A DNA stretch of 64,000 nt from Streptomyces sp. AP-93 (GTDB lineage Bacteria; Actinomycetota; Actinomycetes; Streptomycetales; Streptomycetaceae): contig NZ_JALGBX010000005.1 of assembly GCF_022808175.1 (NCBI RefSeq), positions 62,001 through 126,000 of the forward strand, given 5' to 3'. The position numbers and the translations under genes are program-made. The notes beneath the pieces were generated by a model, which saw only the letters and a list, made by a program, of their open reading frames with translations, made no database searches and had not been told where the DNA came from. Of the stretch, positions 36,179 to 44,378 are shown piece by piece. Every line of letters starts with the position of its first letter. Position 1 is the stretch's first letter.

Positions 36179-36739
36179 GTGACGGAAACGGAACTGGACG
36201 CGTTCGCCGAGGTCCTGGACGGCCCCGTGTACGTCGTCACGGCCGCCACGGCCAGGGCTGCCACGGCCACGGCCGCCACGGCCATGGCCACGGCCGGTGC
36301 CGGGGGCGGAGCCGGGGCCCCCGGCGAGCGGGCGGGCTGTCTCGTCGGCTTCGCCTCGCAGTGCTCGATCCGGCCACCGCGCTTCGTGGTGTGGCTGTCC
36401 ACGGTGAACCACACCTTCCGCGTCGCGTGCAGGGCCTCGCACCTCGCGGTGCACGTGCTCGGCCGCGACCAGCACCCGCTGGCGGAATTGTTCGGGGGTG
36501 AGACGGGCGACCGGACGGACAAGTTCGCCCGGGTCGAGTGGGCGCCCAGCGCGGACGGCGTCCCGTTGCTGACCGGCGCACCCGCATGGTTCGTGGGCCG
36601 GATCGAGACACGGATCGACGGGGGTGACCACATGGGCTTCCTGCTGGTGCCCACCGAGGTCTCCCCGGGCCTCCCGGACACGCCCGCCCTGCTCCGGTAC
36701 GGCGACGTCAGGGCGATCGACCCCGGACACCCGGCCTGA
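36179..36739 (+). CDS. Flavin reductase-like FMN-binding protein
   Basis: This 186-residue flavin-reductase-like split barrel starts VTETELDAFAEVLDGPVYVV and has GFASQCSIRPPRFVVWLSTV, NHTFRVACRASHLAVHVLG and DKFARVEWAP. These match the flavin reductase family around the FMN site. An Ala-Thr repeat (ARAATATAATAMATAG) is inserted after the first strand and looks lineage-specific. GTG at 36179 follows AAGGAG. It may supply reduced flavin to an oxygenase, but none is adjacent. Confidence 0.83.
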   Translation: MTETELDAFAEVLDGPVYVVTAATARAATATAATAMATAGAGGGAGAPGERAGCLVGFASQCSIRPPRFVVWLSTVNHTFRVACRASHLAVHVLGRDQHPLAELFGGETGDRTDKFARVEWAPSADGVPLLTGAPAWFVGRIETRIDGGDHMGFLLVPTEVSPGLPDTPALLRYGDVRAIDPGHPA

Positions 36740-36854
36740 ACCGTACCCGGGGAGCCGGATCGGCCCCACTCGCCGCGGTCCCGGGGTGCCGGTGGGCCCC
36801 GCACGGTCCAGCCTGGAGGGAGTCTCCTACGCAACGACTCGGAGGAACTCCACG

Positions 36855-38165
36855 GTGGACCGACCTCTGGCCGGAGTGCGCGGATGGCTCGGGCGCGTGA
36901 AGAAGGGCGTCGTCGGGCTCGGCGAGCGCCGGGCCCGGCTCAGTGCCCAACGCGAAGCGGAAGCCGCCGGAGCGTGGGAGGAAGCGGCTGCGCCGGAGCC
37001 GCCGCACCGGCCCGGCACGGGAACGCGGGAGCCCGTGGCCGCTGTGCCCTGGGGGGTTCGGGTGGCCGCGGAGGCCGGCTGGCGCTTCCTGGTGCTCGCC
37101 GCCACCGTCTGGGTGCTGATGCGGGTCATCGGGGCGGTGCGGCTGGTCGCCCTCGCCTTCGTCGTCGCGCTCCTGGTCACCGCGCTGCTCCAGCCGACCG
37201 TCGCACGGCTCCACCGGAGCGGACTGTCCCGGGGCGCGGCGACGGCCCTGACCGCGACCTGCGGATTCGTGATGCTCGGACTGGTCGGATGGTTCATCGT
37301 CTGGCAGGTGCTCGACAACCTCGACAACCTCTCGGACCGGGTTCAGGAGGGCATCGGCGAGCTCAAACAATGGCTGATCGACAGTCCGCTGCACGTCACG
37401 GAACAACAGATCAACGCCATCGCCGACAGGCTGAGCGACACCATCGGCACCAGTACGAGCGAGATCACGTCCACCGGCCTGCAGGGCGTGACCGTCCTGC
37501 TGGAGGTGATCACCGGACTGCTGCTGGCCATGTTCGCCACCCTCTTCCTGCTGTACGACGGCAGGCGCATCTGGCAGTGGACCCTCCGGCTCGTCCCCGC
37601 GGCGGCCCGCCCGGGGGTCGCCGGCGCCGGCCCGCGGGCCTGGCGGACCCTCACCGCCTACGTCCGCGGCACCATGATCGTCGCGATGATCGACGCGGTC
37701 TTCATCGGAGTGGGCATCTACTTCCTCGGCGTACCGCTCGCCGTTCCGATCGGCGTGGTGATCTTCCTGTCCTCCTTCGTGCCGCTCGTGGGCGCCGTCG
37801 TCTCCGGCGCACTGGCGGTCGTGGTCGCCCTCGTCACCGAAGGGGTATTCACCGCCCTGATGGCGCTGATGGTCGTCCTCGTGGTGCAGCAGATCGAAGG
37901 ACACGTGCTCCAGCCGTTCATCCTGGGCAGGGCCGTACGGGTGCACCCGCTGGCCGTCGTCCTGGCCGTCGCCACGGGTGGCACCGTCGCGGGAATCGGC
38001 GGGGCCGTCGTGGCGGTCCCGCTCGTCGCCGTGGCCAACACGGTGGTCACCTACCTCCGCGCCCACCCCGCCGGCGCCGCCCCGGGCCCGGAGCCCCCGA
38101 CGCCCCCGTCCGGCGTCCCGCCGGAGGACCGGCAGGCGGGGGCGGAGGACGGCCCGGGCCGCTGA
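36855..38165 (+). CDS. AI-2E family transporter
   Basis: This 436-residue membrane protein has about seven or eight hydrophobic helices arranged as in the AI-2E/UPF0118 family. Helices include WRFLVLAATVWVLMRVIGAV and the conserved FLSSFVPLVGAVVSGALAV, then VVQQIEGHVLQPFILG and HPLAVVLAVATGG. The signature PFILGRAVRVHPL is typical. A charged N-terminal tail of about 70 residues is cytoplasmic. GTG at 36855 has GGAGG nine bases upstream. Transport of signals, ions or other solutes is possible; the substrate is unproven. Confidence 0.92.
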   Translation: MDRPLAGVRGWLGRVKKGVVGLGERRARLSAQREAEAAGAWEEAAAPEPPHRPGTGTREPVAAVPWGVRVAAEAGWRFLVLAATVWVLMRVIGAVRLVALAFVVALLVTALLQPTVARLHRSGLSRGAATALTATCGFVMLGLVGWFIVWQVLDNLDNLSDRVQEGIGELKQWLIDSPLHVTEQQINAIADRLSDTIGTSTSEITSTGLQGVTVLLEVITGLLLAMFATLFLLYDGRRIWQWTLRLVPAAARPGVAGAGPRAWRTLTAYVRGTMIVAMIDAVFIGVGIYFLGVPLAVPIGVVIFLSSFVPLVGAVVSGALAVVVALVTEGVFTALMALMVVLVVQQIEGHVLQPFILGRAVRVHPLAVVLAVATGGTVAGIGGAVVAVPLVAVANTVVTYLRAHPAGAAPGPEPPTPPSGVPPEDRQAGAEDGPGR

Positions 38166-38321
38166 CCAGGAGGCAACACGAGGGGTCAACCGGGGCCGCT
38201 CCACAGGGCCGGATCGGGCGGTTGTCGCCGTGCCGCGCGCGTGTATGCGAGCCGATGCGGCCTGCCGCCTGCTACACAGCAGGACCCCGCAGACGAGGGG
38301 TGACCGAAGCGGAGGAGCGGG

Positions 38322-38858
38322 ATGGACCACCCGGCACAGCAGCCCAGGACGCCCGCGGCGCCGGCCGAGCCGCCGCGACCACAGGAGGTACGGGCCACCG
38401 CCGCCCGCGCCGTGGGGGTGCTGATGGCCCTCGTCCCCTGCACCGCGGCCAAGGCCCGCCGGATCCTGGCCGAGGTGGTGATGGTCACGGGCACGGAGGT
38501 GCGGGAGGCCGCCGAAGCCGTTCTCGCCGTGCGGACCGGCGAACCCGTCGCGCCCGCCGTCGAGAGCGTGCTGCGTCATGTACTCGCCCAGGCCCGCACC
38601 CTGCCGGACCCACCCGCCGGGTCCTGGTCGCCGCCGGAGCCGGATCTCCTGCGCCGGCACGTGAATCACCTGCGTGCCGCCCGCCGCCGCGCGCTGGCGG
38701 CCCCGGGTGACGCGAGCGTGCGCAGCGAGCTGGAGGAGGCCGCGTACACCCTCTGCGTCCTGATGGGCCAGCGCAGCGCCCACGGCGCCCTGCTCGCCGC
38801 GGAGCAGCTGATCGCCGTCAGCCGGCTGAAACCGGTGATGCCGGCCCGGAGCGGGTGA
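38322..38858 (+). CDS. ANTAR-like plus DUF5133-type regulator
   Basis: This 178-residue protein carries an ANTAR-like helical segment (AVGVLMALVPCTAAKARRIL, then EVVMVTGTEVREAAEAV) and a C-terminal DUF5133-type helix pair (LRAARRRALAAPGD, AAYTLCVLMGQRSAHGALLAAE). ANTAR domains bind RNA and prevent termination; DUF5133 has no known role. ATG at 38322 follows GGAGGAGCGG. A paralogue with the same order lies at 46915-47433. Confidence 0.78.
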   Translation: MDHPAQQPRTPAAPAEPPRPQEVRATAARAVGVLMALVPCTAAKARRILAEVVMVTGTEVREAAEAVLAVRTGEPVAPAVESVLRHVLAQARTLPDPPAGSWSPPEPDLLRRHVNHLRAARRRALAAPGDASVRSELEEAAYTLCVLMGQRSAHGALLAAEQLIAVSRLKPVMPARSG

Positions 38859-38872
38859 TCCCCTCCCCGAGG

Positions 38873-39148
38873 TCAGGTGCGCAGGCGGCTGTTGCCTTCC
38901 TCGTGCCCGTCGGCGGCCGGCTCGTCGAACCAGTAGTCGCCGGCCGCGAGGTAGCGGAAACTGTGGGTCGCCTTGGCGGGGAGGGCCACGGTCACGGCGC
39001 GCATTCCGTCGGTCCGGGGCTCGAGGACGTGCGCGCCGGGGTGCCAGTCGTTGAACGTGCCGACGACGCTCACCGGCCCGGGCGGGAGGTCCCCGGGAAG
39101 GACGAAGGTGACGTCGGTCGTGTGCTTGCGGCGCTTGCGCTCCAGCAC
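38873..39148 (-). CDS. Isoamylase N-terminal (CBM48/E-set) small protein
   Basis: This 91-residue protein is a lone early-set domain like that of glycogen-branching enzymes: TTDVTFVLPGDLPPGPVSVV, GTFNDWHPGAHVLEP, then FRYLAAGDYWFDEPAADGH. The aromatic and polar residues of glycogen recognition are kept, but no catalytic domain follows. It may bind glycogen or another glucan. GTG at 39148 has AAGGAG upstream. It is convergent with the ANTAR/DUF5133 gene. Confidence 0.85.
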   Translation of the reverse strand: MLERKRRKHTTDVTFVLPGDLPPGPVSVVGTFNDWHPGAHVLEPRTDGMRAVTVALPAKATHSFRYLAAGDYWFDEPAADGHEEGNSRLRT

Positions 39149-39385
39149 GGACTGCTCCTTTTCGTAGGGCGGGCGGTGCCCGCCGACCGGGGTCAGCCTG
39201 ACGACCACCACCCGGTCCGGCTCACGACCCGCCGCACGGGCACCCGTATCACCCGTCCGGAGCGGGCCCGATCGCGTGAGACCCCACCGGCACCATCCGC
39301 CCGGAGGCGCGCGGGCAGGTTTGCCGGACGGGTATGCGGACAGACGCGGCACGTCAGATGATCGCCGGCGATCGGAGTGAGAGCC

Positions 39386-39559
39386 GTGTCGGGTGAGCAG
39401 AAGATGAAGGCCAAGAAGGAACAGGCCAAGGGCAAGGCCAAAGAAGCCATGGGCCGCGCCGTGGGCAACGAGAGCCTCACCGCCGAGGGGCGCGCGGAGC
39501 AGATGAAGGGTGATGCCCGCCAGGCCAAGGAGAAGGTCAAGGACGTGCTCAAGGACTAG
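39386..39559 (+). CDS. CsbD-family stress protein
   Basis: This 57-residue, lysine-rich, highly charged protein reads KMKAKKEQAKGKAKEAMGRA, LTAEGRAEQMKG and AKEKVKDVL, the CsbD pattern. GTG at 39386 lies eight bases after GGAG; GTG at 39377 is an alternative. CsbD is a general-stress (SigB-controlled) protein in Bacillus. Here GGGTAT at 39330-39335 sits upstream, but without a matching -35 at the usual spacing. Confidence 0.85.
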   Translation: MSGEQKMKAKKEQAKGKAKEAMGRAVGNESLTAEGRAEQMKGDARQAKEKVKDVLKD

Positions 39560-39661
39560 CTCCGCGGGGTGAGTTCATCCACGCCGAAACGTGAGCGGCC
39601 ACGGCCTCCTTCCCCGGTGAACGGGCGACGGAGGCCGTGGCCGTACGGGCGCCGTCGCCCT

Positions 39662-39686
39662 GTCTGGTCGCGGTCCAGCGGGGTAC
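39662..39686 (+). promoter_or_regulatory. SigB-type promoter candidate
   Basis: GTCT (39662-39665), a 15-base spacer and GGGTAC (39681-39686) match GNNT-N14-16-GGGTAY exactly, the SigB-type pattern known from Streptomyces. It ends 47 bases before the start of the disordered small protein at 39733. Confidence 0.55.
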
Positions 39687-39732
39687 ACGCGAGCAGAACG
39701 GGAAGGGGGCGGAGACGACGGAGGAGGCTGCC

Positions 39733-40077
39733 ATGAGCGAGAACGGACAATACTCCGAAGGGTCCGAAGGGATCGACGCCGGCCGAAGTGACCCCGCAGG
39801 CGGTGATTCCGGTGGGCACGCCGCCAAGCGCCAGCGTCCGGGCACCGGACGCGAGGAGCAGGTACGTCCGCACCACCCCCAGGGCAGCGGCCGGCTCCGG
39901 GACGCCCAGCGGCCCGAGCTGCTGCTGCCCGACGAGGGCGCCATGGTCGACGAACACGGGCGCCCGCCCGGAGTTCCGTCGCGGACGGGAACCGGGTCCA
40001 GCTCGCCACCGTCCGACCCGGAGCGCGTCGAGCGGGCGGCCGCCGGGGAGACCGGGCCGGGCGCGTCCCGCCGGTGA
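39733..40077 (+). CDS. Small hydrophilic disordered protein
   Basis: This 114-residue protein is rich in Gly, Ser, Pro and Glu (MSENGQYSEGSEGIDAGRSD, then LLLPDEGAMVDEHGRPPG). It has no membrane segment or known domain. ATG at 39733 follows GGAGGCTGCC, a good ribosome site, and a SigB-type promoter candidate lies just upstream. I do not recognise the family; a stress-induced structural protein is a guess from context. Confidence 0.6.
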   Translation: MSENGQYSEGSEGIDAGRSDPAGGDSGGHAAKRQRPGTGREEQVRPHHPQGSGRLRDAQRPELLLPDEGAMVDEHGRPPGVPSRTGTGSSSPPSDPERVERAAAGETGPGASRR

Positions 40078-40205
40078 AGCTTGCGTTCGTCGGGTACGCG
40101 GGTCGACCATCGAATCAGGCCGGATCGATTCAGGCCGGATCGCGTTCCCGAGCCCCGTGATCGCCGGGGGGAACCGAACCCGGCGAGGCGAGCGGGGTGA
40201 GCGTC

Positions 40206-40778
40206 ATGGGGAACGCCTTCCGCATTGCGACGGCATCCCACGGCCGGACCGTGCACCTGATGCCGCGGGGCGAGCTGGACGCGGAGGCCGGCGCCGTCTT
40301 CGACCGCCTGCGCCCCGTGCTGGGCGCGGCCACCGAGGTGGTCATCTGTGACATGCGCGGAGTGCCGTTCATGGACGTGGCCGGCCTGCACCACCTGCTC
40401 GACTTCGTGCGTACGGCGCGCGAGAGGGGCATCCAGGTCCACGCGTGGCAGTGGCAGCGCCAGCCGACGGACCTGCTGGCGCTGATCGACTGCGTCCGGC
40501 CGCCCGTCACCGCGGGAACCGCGGACCGTGACGTGATGGCCGGGCTGCTCCGGCTGGACGTCGAGGCGACCGCTGCCGAGGGCCGTGCCTGCGGCATGGA
40601 CGTCGCGCGGCCGCCGCATGTGGGTAACCCGCGGGGAGTGGGTAGGCGCACAGATGTGAACACCACCCATTCCCGGGCGGCCGTCACCGATGATTCCGTC
40701 GGCCGGGCCCGGGGAAACGAGACTGGAGGCCGCGGGAGCGGGGATGACTCTCCATCTGAGGCAGCACAGCGATCTTGA
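40206..40778 (+). CDS. STAS-domain anti-sigma antagonist-like protein
   Basis: The first 110 residues form a STAS domain: HLMPRGELDAEAGAVFDRLR, VVICDMRGVPFMDVAGLHHL. The position usually holding the phosphorylated Ser is Val or Ala here (MDVAGL), so it may not be regulated by phosphorylation. A disordered C-terminal tail of about 70 residues follows. ATG at 40206 is chosen over GTG at 40197. The 3' end overlaps the HATPase gene by 35 bases, indicating a joint unit. Confidence 0.83.
   Translation: MGNAFRIATASHGRTVHLMPRGELDAEAGAVFDRLRPVLGAATEVVICDMRGVPFMDVAGLHHLLDFVRTARERGIQVHAWQWQRQPTDLLALIDCVRPPVTAGTADRDVMAGLLRLDVEATAAEGRACGMDVARPPHVGNPRGVGRRTDVNTTHSRAAVTDDSVGRARGNETGGRGSGDDSPSEAAQRS
40622..40645 (+). 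promoter_or_regulatory. SigB-type promoter candidate inside STAS gene
   Basis: GGGT (40622-40625), 14 bases and GGGTAG (40640-40645), followed by GCG. It lies in the tail-coding part of the STAS gene, about 100 bases before the HATPase start, and could allow separate expression of the HATPase. Confidence 0.45.
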
Positions 40779-41148
40779 CGGCACGGCCGCGGCGGCCACC
40801 GCCCGCGACCTGACCCGGCACTTCTTCGACGACGCCTCGCGCGGCGGCCGCTCCGTGGCCCCCGAGGCCAGGGACACGGCCTTGTTGCTCGTCAGCGAAC
40901 TCGTCACCAACGCGATCCGGCACACGACGGACGGCTGCGTACTGGACCTCGAACTGGAGCCCGACGAGATCGCCATCGACGTCTCCGACCACAGCCACGC
41001 GGAGCCGCGGCTGAGGGCGCCCGATCTGGAGGGCGGCGGTGGATGGGGCTGGGCCCTGGTCCATCAGCTCGGCAGCGACGTACGGATCCGGCACCGGCCG
41101 GGCGGCAAGACCATCCACACCGGTGTCCGGCTGTCCCCGCCGCAATGA
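40744..41148 (+). CDS. HATPase-domain serine kinase/anti-sigma-like protein
   Basis: This 134-residue protein has a GHKL ATPase fold of the RsbW/SpoIIAB type. The N-box reads ALLLVSELVTNAIRHT, then IDVSDHS (D-box) and GGGGWGWALVHQLGSDV (G-box). Members bind sigma factors or phosphorylate STAS partners. ATG at 40744 follows GGGAGCGGGG. It overlaps the STAS gene, so the two probably form a partner-switching pair. Confidence 0.88.
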   Translation: MTLHLRQHSDLDGTAAAATARDLTRHFFDDASRGGRSVAPEARDTALLLVSELVTNAIRHTTDGCVLDLELEPDEIAIDVSDHSHAEPRLRAPDLEGGGGWGWALVHQLGSDVRIRHRPGGKTIHTGVRLSPPQ

Positions 41149-41173
41149 CCTCCACCGCGCCGCGTCGGCTCGT

Positions 41174-41198
41174 GTGTGCGCACCGCCTCTCCGGGTAG
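41174..41198 (+). promoter_or_regulatory. SigB-type promoter candidate
   Basis: GTGT (41174-41177), a 15-base spacer and GGGTAG (41193-41198) followed by GCGCC. It lies 55 bases before the small gene at 41253 and could drive that gene, the DUF2231-like gene and the NmrA-like gene. Confidence 0.5.
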
Positions 41199-41252
41199 GC
41201 GCCGGACGTGAGCGGGGGGTGTACGTACGACCCCGGGCCGAGGGAGAGAACC

Positions 41253-41441
41253 GTGAAGGGGGCGCATCAGGGCCAGAGGCAGACGGCCCGCTCCCAGGAG
41301 GCGACGCGCAGTTGCTGGGACGACTTCGAAGCGGTGCGCGGCCAGATGGACCGCTTGCTCCGGCAGCGGTCCCGCCGCACGCCGCACGCGGAGGGAACCG
41401 GCGCCGCGCGCGAGGACGACGGAGGGCGGCGACTCGTATGA
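41253..41441 (+). CDS. Small hypothetical protein
   Basis: This 62-residue basic protein reads GQRQTARSQEATRSCWDDFE and QMDRLLRQRSRRTPHAEG. It is helical, without a known domain. GTG at 41253 has GGGAGAGAACC upstream and its stop overlaps the following ATG (ATGA). It is probably a real short gene leading a three-gene unit. Confidence 0.6.
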   Translation: MKGAHQGQRQTARSQEATRSCWDDFEAVRGQMDRLLRQRSRRTPHAEGTGAAREDDGGRRLV

Positions 41442-42010
41442 ACACGCCGATCGACACCGTGAGGCCGGGCCCCGCACGGGCCCTCGACCCGCTGTCCGAG
41501 GGGTGGCTGAAGGCCCTCGGCGCCATCGAGCGGGCCTCCGGCGCGGACCGGGCCGTCCGTGCGCTCCAGCAGGGGATCCGCACCCTCCCGCTGGGCGCGG
41601 TACGCGACGTCCTGCGCGGCAGGCAGCTCGGTCATCCCCTGCATCCCGTGCTGGTCCAAGTCCCGGTCGGCTGCTGGCTGTCCGCCGGGGTGCTGGACGC
41701 GGTGCCCGGCGGACAGCCCGCGGCGACGATGCTCACGGCCGTCGGCCTGGCGGGGGCAGGGCCGTCGGCCGTCGCCGGCTGGGTGGACTGGGCGGAGCTG
41801 CCGCTGCCGCGGGCCCGGGTCGGACTGGCCCACGCCGTGTCGAACGTGGCCGTGATCGCCTGCTACACGGTGTCGCTATCGGCGAGGATGCGCGGGCACA
41901 CGCTCAAGGGCCGGGGCTGGTCCCTCGCCGGTCTGGCAGCCCTCGCGGTGAGCGGTGCGCTGGGCGGACACGTGGCCCACGGACCGACCGGACAATCGAG
42001 CCGGACATGA
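41438..42010 (+). CDS. DUF2231-like membrane protein
   Basis: This 190-residue protein has about four hydrophobic helices and the DUF2231-like signature GHPLHPVLVQVPVGCWLSAG near the first helix, then TAVGLAGAGPSAVAGWVDW and LAHAVSNVAVIACYTVSLSA. The paired His residues may bind heme or a metal. The start overlaps the upstream stop and its stop overlaps the NmrA-like gene start (ATGA at both junctions). Confidence 0.83.
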   Translation: MNTPIDTVRPGPARALDPLSEGWLKALGAIERASGADRAVRALQQGIRTLPLGAVRDVLRGRQLGHPLHPVLVQVPVGCWLSAGVLDAVPGGQPAATMLTAVGLAGAGPSAVAGWVDWAELPLPRARVGLAHAVSNVAVIACYTVSLSARMRGHTLKGRGWSLAGLAALAVSGALGGHVAHGPTGQSSRT

Positions 42011-42975
42011 CCGGGCGACCGATGACCGACAAGAAGATCATCACCGTGTTCGGCGCGACGGGCACGCAGGGTGGCGGCCTCGCGCGAGCGGCCCTGGAGG
42101 ACCGGGACGGCGCGTTCGCGGTCCGTGCCGTCACCCGCCGTCCCGACTCCGCGGAAGCCGCGGAGCTGAAGCGGCTGGGCGCCGAGATCGTGCGGGCCGA
42201 CATGGACGAGGAGGAGAGCCTCGCCCCGGCCTTCGAGCACGCCTACGGAGCCTTCCTCGTCACGAACTTCTGGGAGCACATGTCCGCCGAACGGGAGAAC
42301 ACCCAGGCCCGTGCACTGGCCCGGGCGGCCTCGCACGCGGGTGTGCAGCACGCGGTCTGGTCCACGCTGGAGGACACCCGCACGTGCATCCCCCTCGACG
42401 ACGCCCGGATGCCGACGCTCCAAGGCCGGTACAAGGTGCCCCACTTCGACGGCAAGGCGGAAGCGGACGGCTGCTTCCTCGAAGAGGGCGTGCCCACGAC
42501 GTTCCTGCGCTCGACCTTCTACTGGGAGAACCTGCTGGGCGCCTTCGCCGCGCAGCGGGGCGACGACGGGGCGTTCGAGCTGACGTACCCGATGGGCGAC
42601 AGCAAGCTCTCCGGGATCGCTGCGGACGACATCGGCAAGACCGCGCTGGCCGTCCTGGGACGCGGCACCGACCTCATCGCCGCCACGGTCAGCATCGCCG
42701 GCGAACACCTCAAGGTCGCCGACATGGCCGCCGCGATCGAGGAGGCCCTCGGCGAGCCGGTACGGTACCGGCCCCTGAGCCCGGACGCCTGGCGCGCGCA
42801 GGGCATGCCCGGCGCGGACGAGACGGGGAACATGTTCCAGTACTACGCCGACTGCGAGGAACGCTTCACGGCGGCGCGCGACCTCGACGCCGTCCGCGGG
42901 CTGAACCCCGCACTCCAGTCCTTCGCCACCTGGCTCGCCGCGAACCGCGACCGGCTGCGCGCCGCCTGGGCCTGA
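42007..42975 (+). CDS. NmrA-like NAD(P)-binding protein
   Basis: This 322-residue atypical short-chain dehydrogenase/NmrA protein has the nucleotide motif ITVFGATGTQGGGLARAAL. VTNFWEHMSAERENTQARAL and FYWENLLGAFAAQRGDDGAF are typical of NmrA redox-sensing proteins and their HSCARG-like relatives. The start at 42007 overlaps the upstream stop (ATG at 42022 is an alternative). It may sense NADPH/NADP balance. It is last in the small operon. Confidence 0.87.
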   Translation: MTGRPMTDKKIITVFGATGTQGGGLARAALEDRDGAFAVRAVTRRPDSAEAAELKRLGAEIVRADMDEEESLAPAFEHAYGAFLVTNFWEHMSAERENTQARALARAASHAGVQHAVWSTLEDTRTCIPLDDARMPTLQGRYKVPHFDGKAEADGCFLEEGVPTTFLRSTFYWENLLGAFAAQRGDDGAFELTYPMGDSKLSGIAADDIGKTALAVLGRGTDLIAATVSIAGEHLKVADMAAAIEEALGEPVRYRPLSPDAWRAQGMPGADETGNMFQYYADCEERFTAARDLDAVRGLNPALQSFATWLAANRDRLRAAWA

Positions 42976-43014
42976 GGCCGGCGGGCGCGTGCGAGAAGAA
43001 CGGCGGTGGTGGTC

Positions 43015-44025
43015 ATGGCGCGACCGGTGTGGGCGGGCGTGCTGAGCTTCGGCCTGGTCAGCCTGCCCGTGGGTCTGTACACGGCGACCGACAGCCACAC
43101 GATCCACTTCCATCAGCTGCAGCGCGGCACCTCGGACCGGGTCCGCAACAAGCGGGTCAACGAGCGGACCGGCGAGGAGGTGCCCTTCGAGGAGATCGTC
43201 AAGGGCTTCGACGACGGCGACGCGTACGTGCTCGTGGAGCCGGAGGAACTGGACGAGATCGCGCCGGGCCGGTCCAGATCGCTCGACATCGAGGGGTTCG
43301 TGGATCTGGCCGAAGTCGATCCGATCTTCTTCGACGCCACGTACTACCTGGCACCGAAGGGCAAGGAGTACGGGAAGATCTACAGCCTCGTCGAGCAGGC
43401 CCTCGACAAGGCCGAGAAGGCGGGGATCGCCAGATTCGTGATGCGCAGCCACGAGTACCTCGTGGCCGTGAAGGCGGAGAACGGGCTGCTCACCTGCCAC
43501 ACGCTCCACTGGGCCGACGAGATCCGCGATCCCCGTAAGGAGATCGACTCCCTGCCGCGCAAGGCCAAGGCCGCGCAGAAGGAACTGCGCATGGCCGAGC
43601 AACTGGTCGAGGCGCTCAGCATGGAGTGGAAGCCCGAGGAATTCCACGACACGTTCCGGGAGAAGGTCGCCGCCCTCATCAAGGCGAAGCGGGCGGGCGA
43701 GAGCGTGGAGAAGGCGGAGCCCGCGGCCGAGTCGACCAACGTGATCGACCTCGCGGAGGCGCTGCGTGCCAGCGTCGAGCGGGCCGGCGGCTCCAAGGGG
43801 AAACCGGGCAAGCGCGCGAAGCACGGGAAGCACGGGAAGCAGCCCTCGAAACGCGCGGAGAAGGATCCGGCGAGCCCGACCAAGGCGGAGCTCTACGAGA
43901 AGGCCGCGGCGGCGGGGATCCCCGGGCGCTCGGCCATGACGCGCGACGAACTCCGCGACGCGCTCACCGCCTCCGGCAGCGACGCCGGCAGCGCCTCCGG
44001 CCGCGGCTCGCGCAGGGCCGCCTGA
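43015..44025 (+). CDS. ku: Ku DNA end-binding protein
   Basis: This 336-residue Ku homodimer subunit serves nonhomologous end joining. The start MARPVWAGVLSFGLVSLPVG is classic bacterial Ku. It continues with FHQLQRGTSDRVRNKRVNER and a core ending NVIDLAEALRASVE. A lysine-rich tail (GKRAKHGKHGKQPSKRAE) and a C-terminal SAP/Rho-like helix (SPTKAELYEKAAAAGIPGRS) follow, as in the extended actinobacterial Ku. No LigD gene is in the window. ATG at 43015 is preferred over one at 43006. Confidence 0.95.
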   Translation: MARPVWAGVLSFGLVSLPVGLYTATDSHTIHFHQLQRGTSDRVRNKRVNERTGEEVPFEEIVKGFDDGDAYVLVEPEELDEIAPGRSRSLDIEGFVDLAEVDPIFFDATYYLAPKGKEYGKIYSLVEQALDKAEKAGIARFVMRSHEYLVAVKAENGLLTCHTLHWADEIRDPRKEIDSLPRKAKAAQKELRMAEQLVEALSMEWKPEEFHDTFREKVAALIKAKRAGESVEKAEPAAESTNVIDLAEALRASVERAGGSKGKPGKRAKHGKHGKQPSKRAEKDPASPTKAELYEKAAAAGIPGRSAMTRDELRDALTASGSDAGSASGRGSRRAA

Positions 44026-44225
44026 CCAGGCCGGACGCTCCTCGACCGGGGCCGCCGCACCGGCCCGCGAAACAGGCCGGGACCGGGCATGGAGGAGGGC
44101 GGCCAGGGAAGACGCCCGGCATGACGGCGACCGGGCGAGAGCGACGTGGGAACCAGCTCGGGAGAGGGAACTCCGTCCGGTCGCACGTCACAGGAACACA
44201 CCGTCCGAGACGAGGCGGAGCCACC

Positions 44226-44378
44226 ATGAAGAACACGACCACACCGCAGCACACACCCAGGCCGGTCCCGACGCCCCTCCCGAACCCGGAACCGGAACCG
44301 ATGCCCGAACCTCCGCCGGCGCCCCCGACCCGCCTGGGACGGGGCATCCGGCCGATCGTGGGCGGGCGCCGGGCGTGA
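44226..44378 (+). CDS. Proline-rich small protein
   Basis: This 50-residue peptide is dominated by Pro and Glu (PRPVPTPLPNPEPEPMPEPP) and ends TRLGRGIRPIVGGRRA. ATG at 44226 follows GGAGCCACC, and its stop overlaps the next start as GTGA, so it is likely translated with the following reductase gene. No known domain. Confidence 0.55.
   Translation: MKNTTTPQHTPRPVPTPLPNPEPEPMPEPPPAPPTRLGRGIRPIVGGRRA

Noticed and set aside
39549..40976. 475-codon minus-strand frame over the STAS region
   Set aside because: It is antisense to a STAS gene with good motifs and is Ser/Arg/Pro-rich without a domain.
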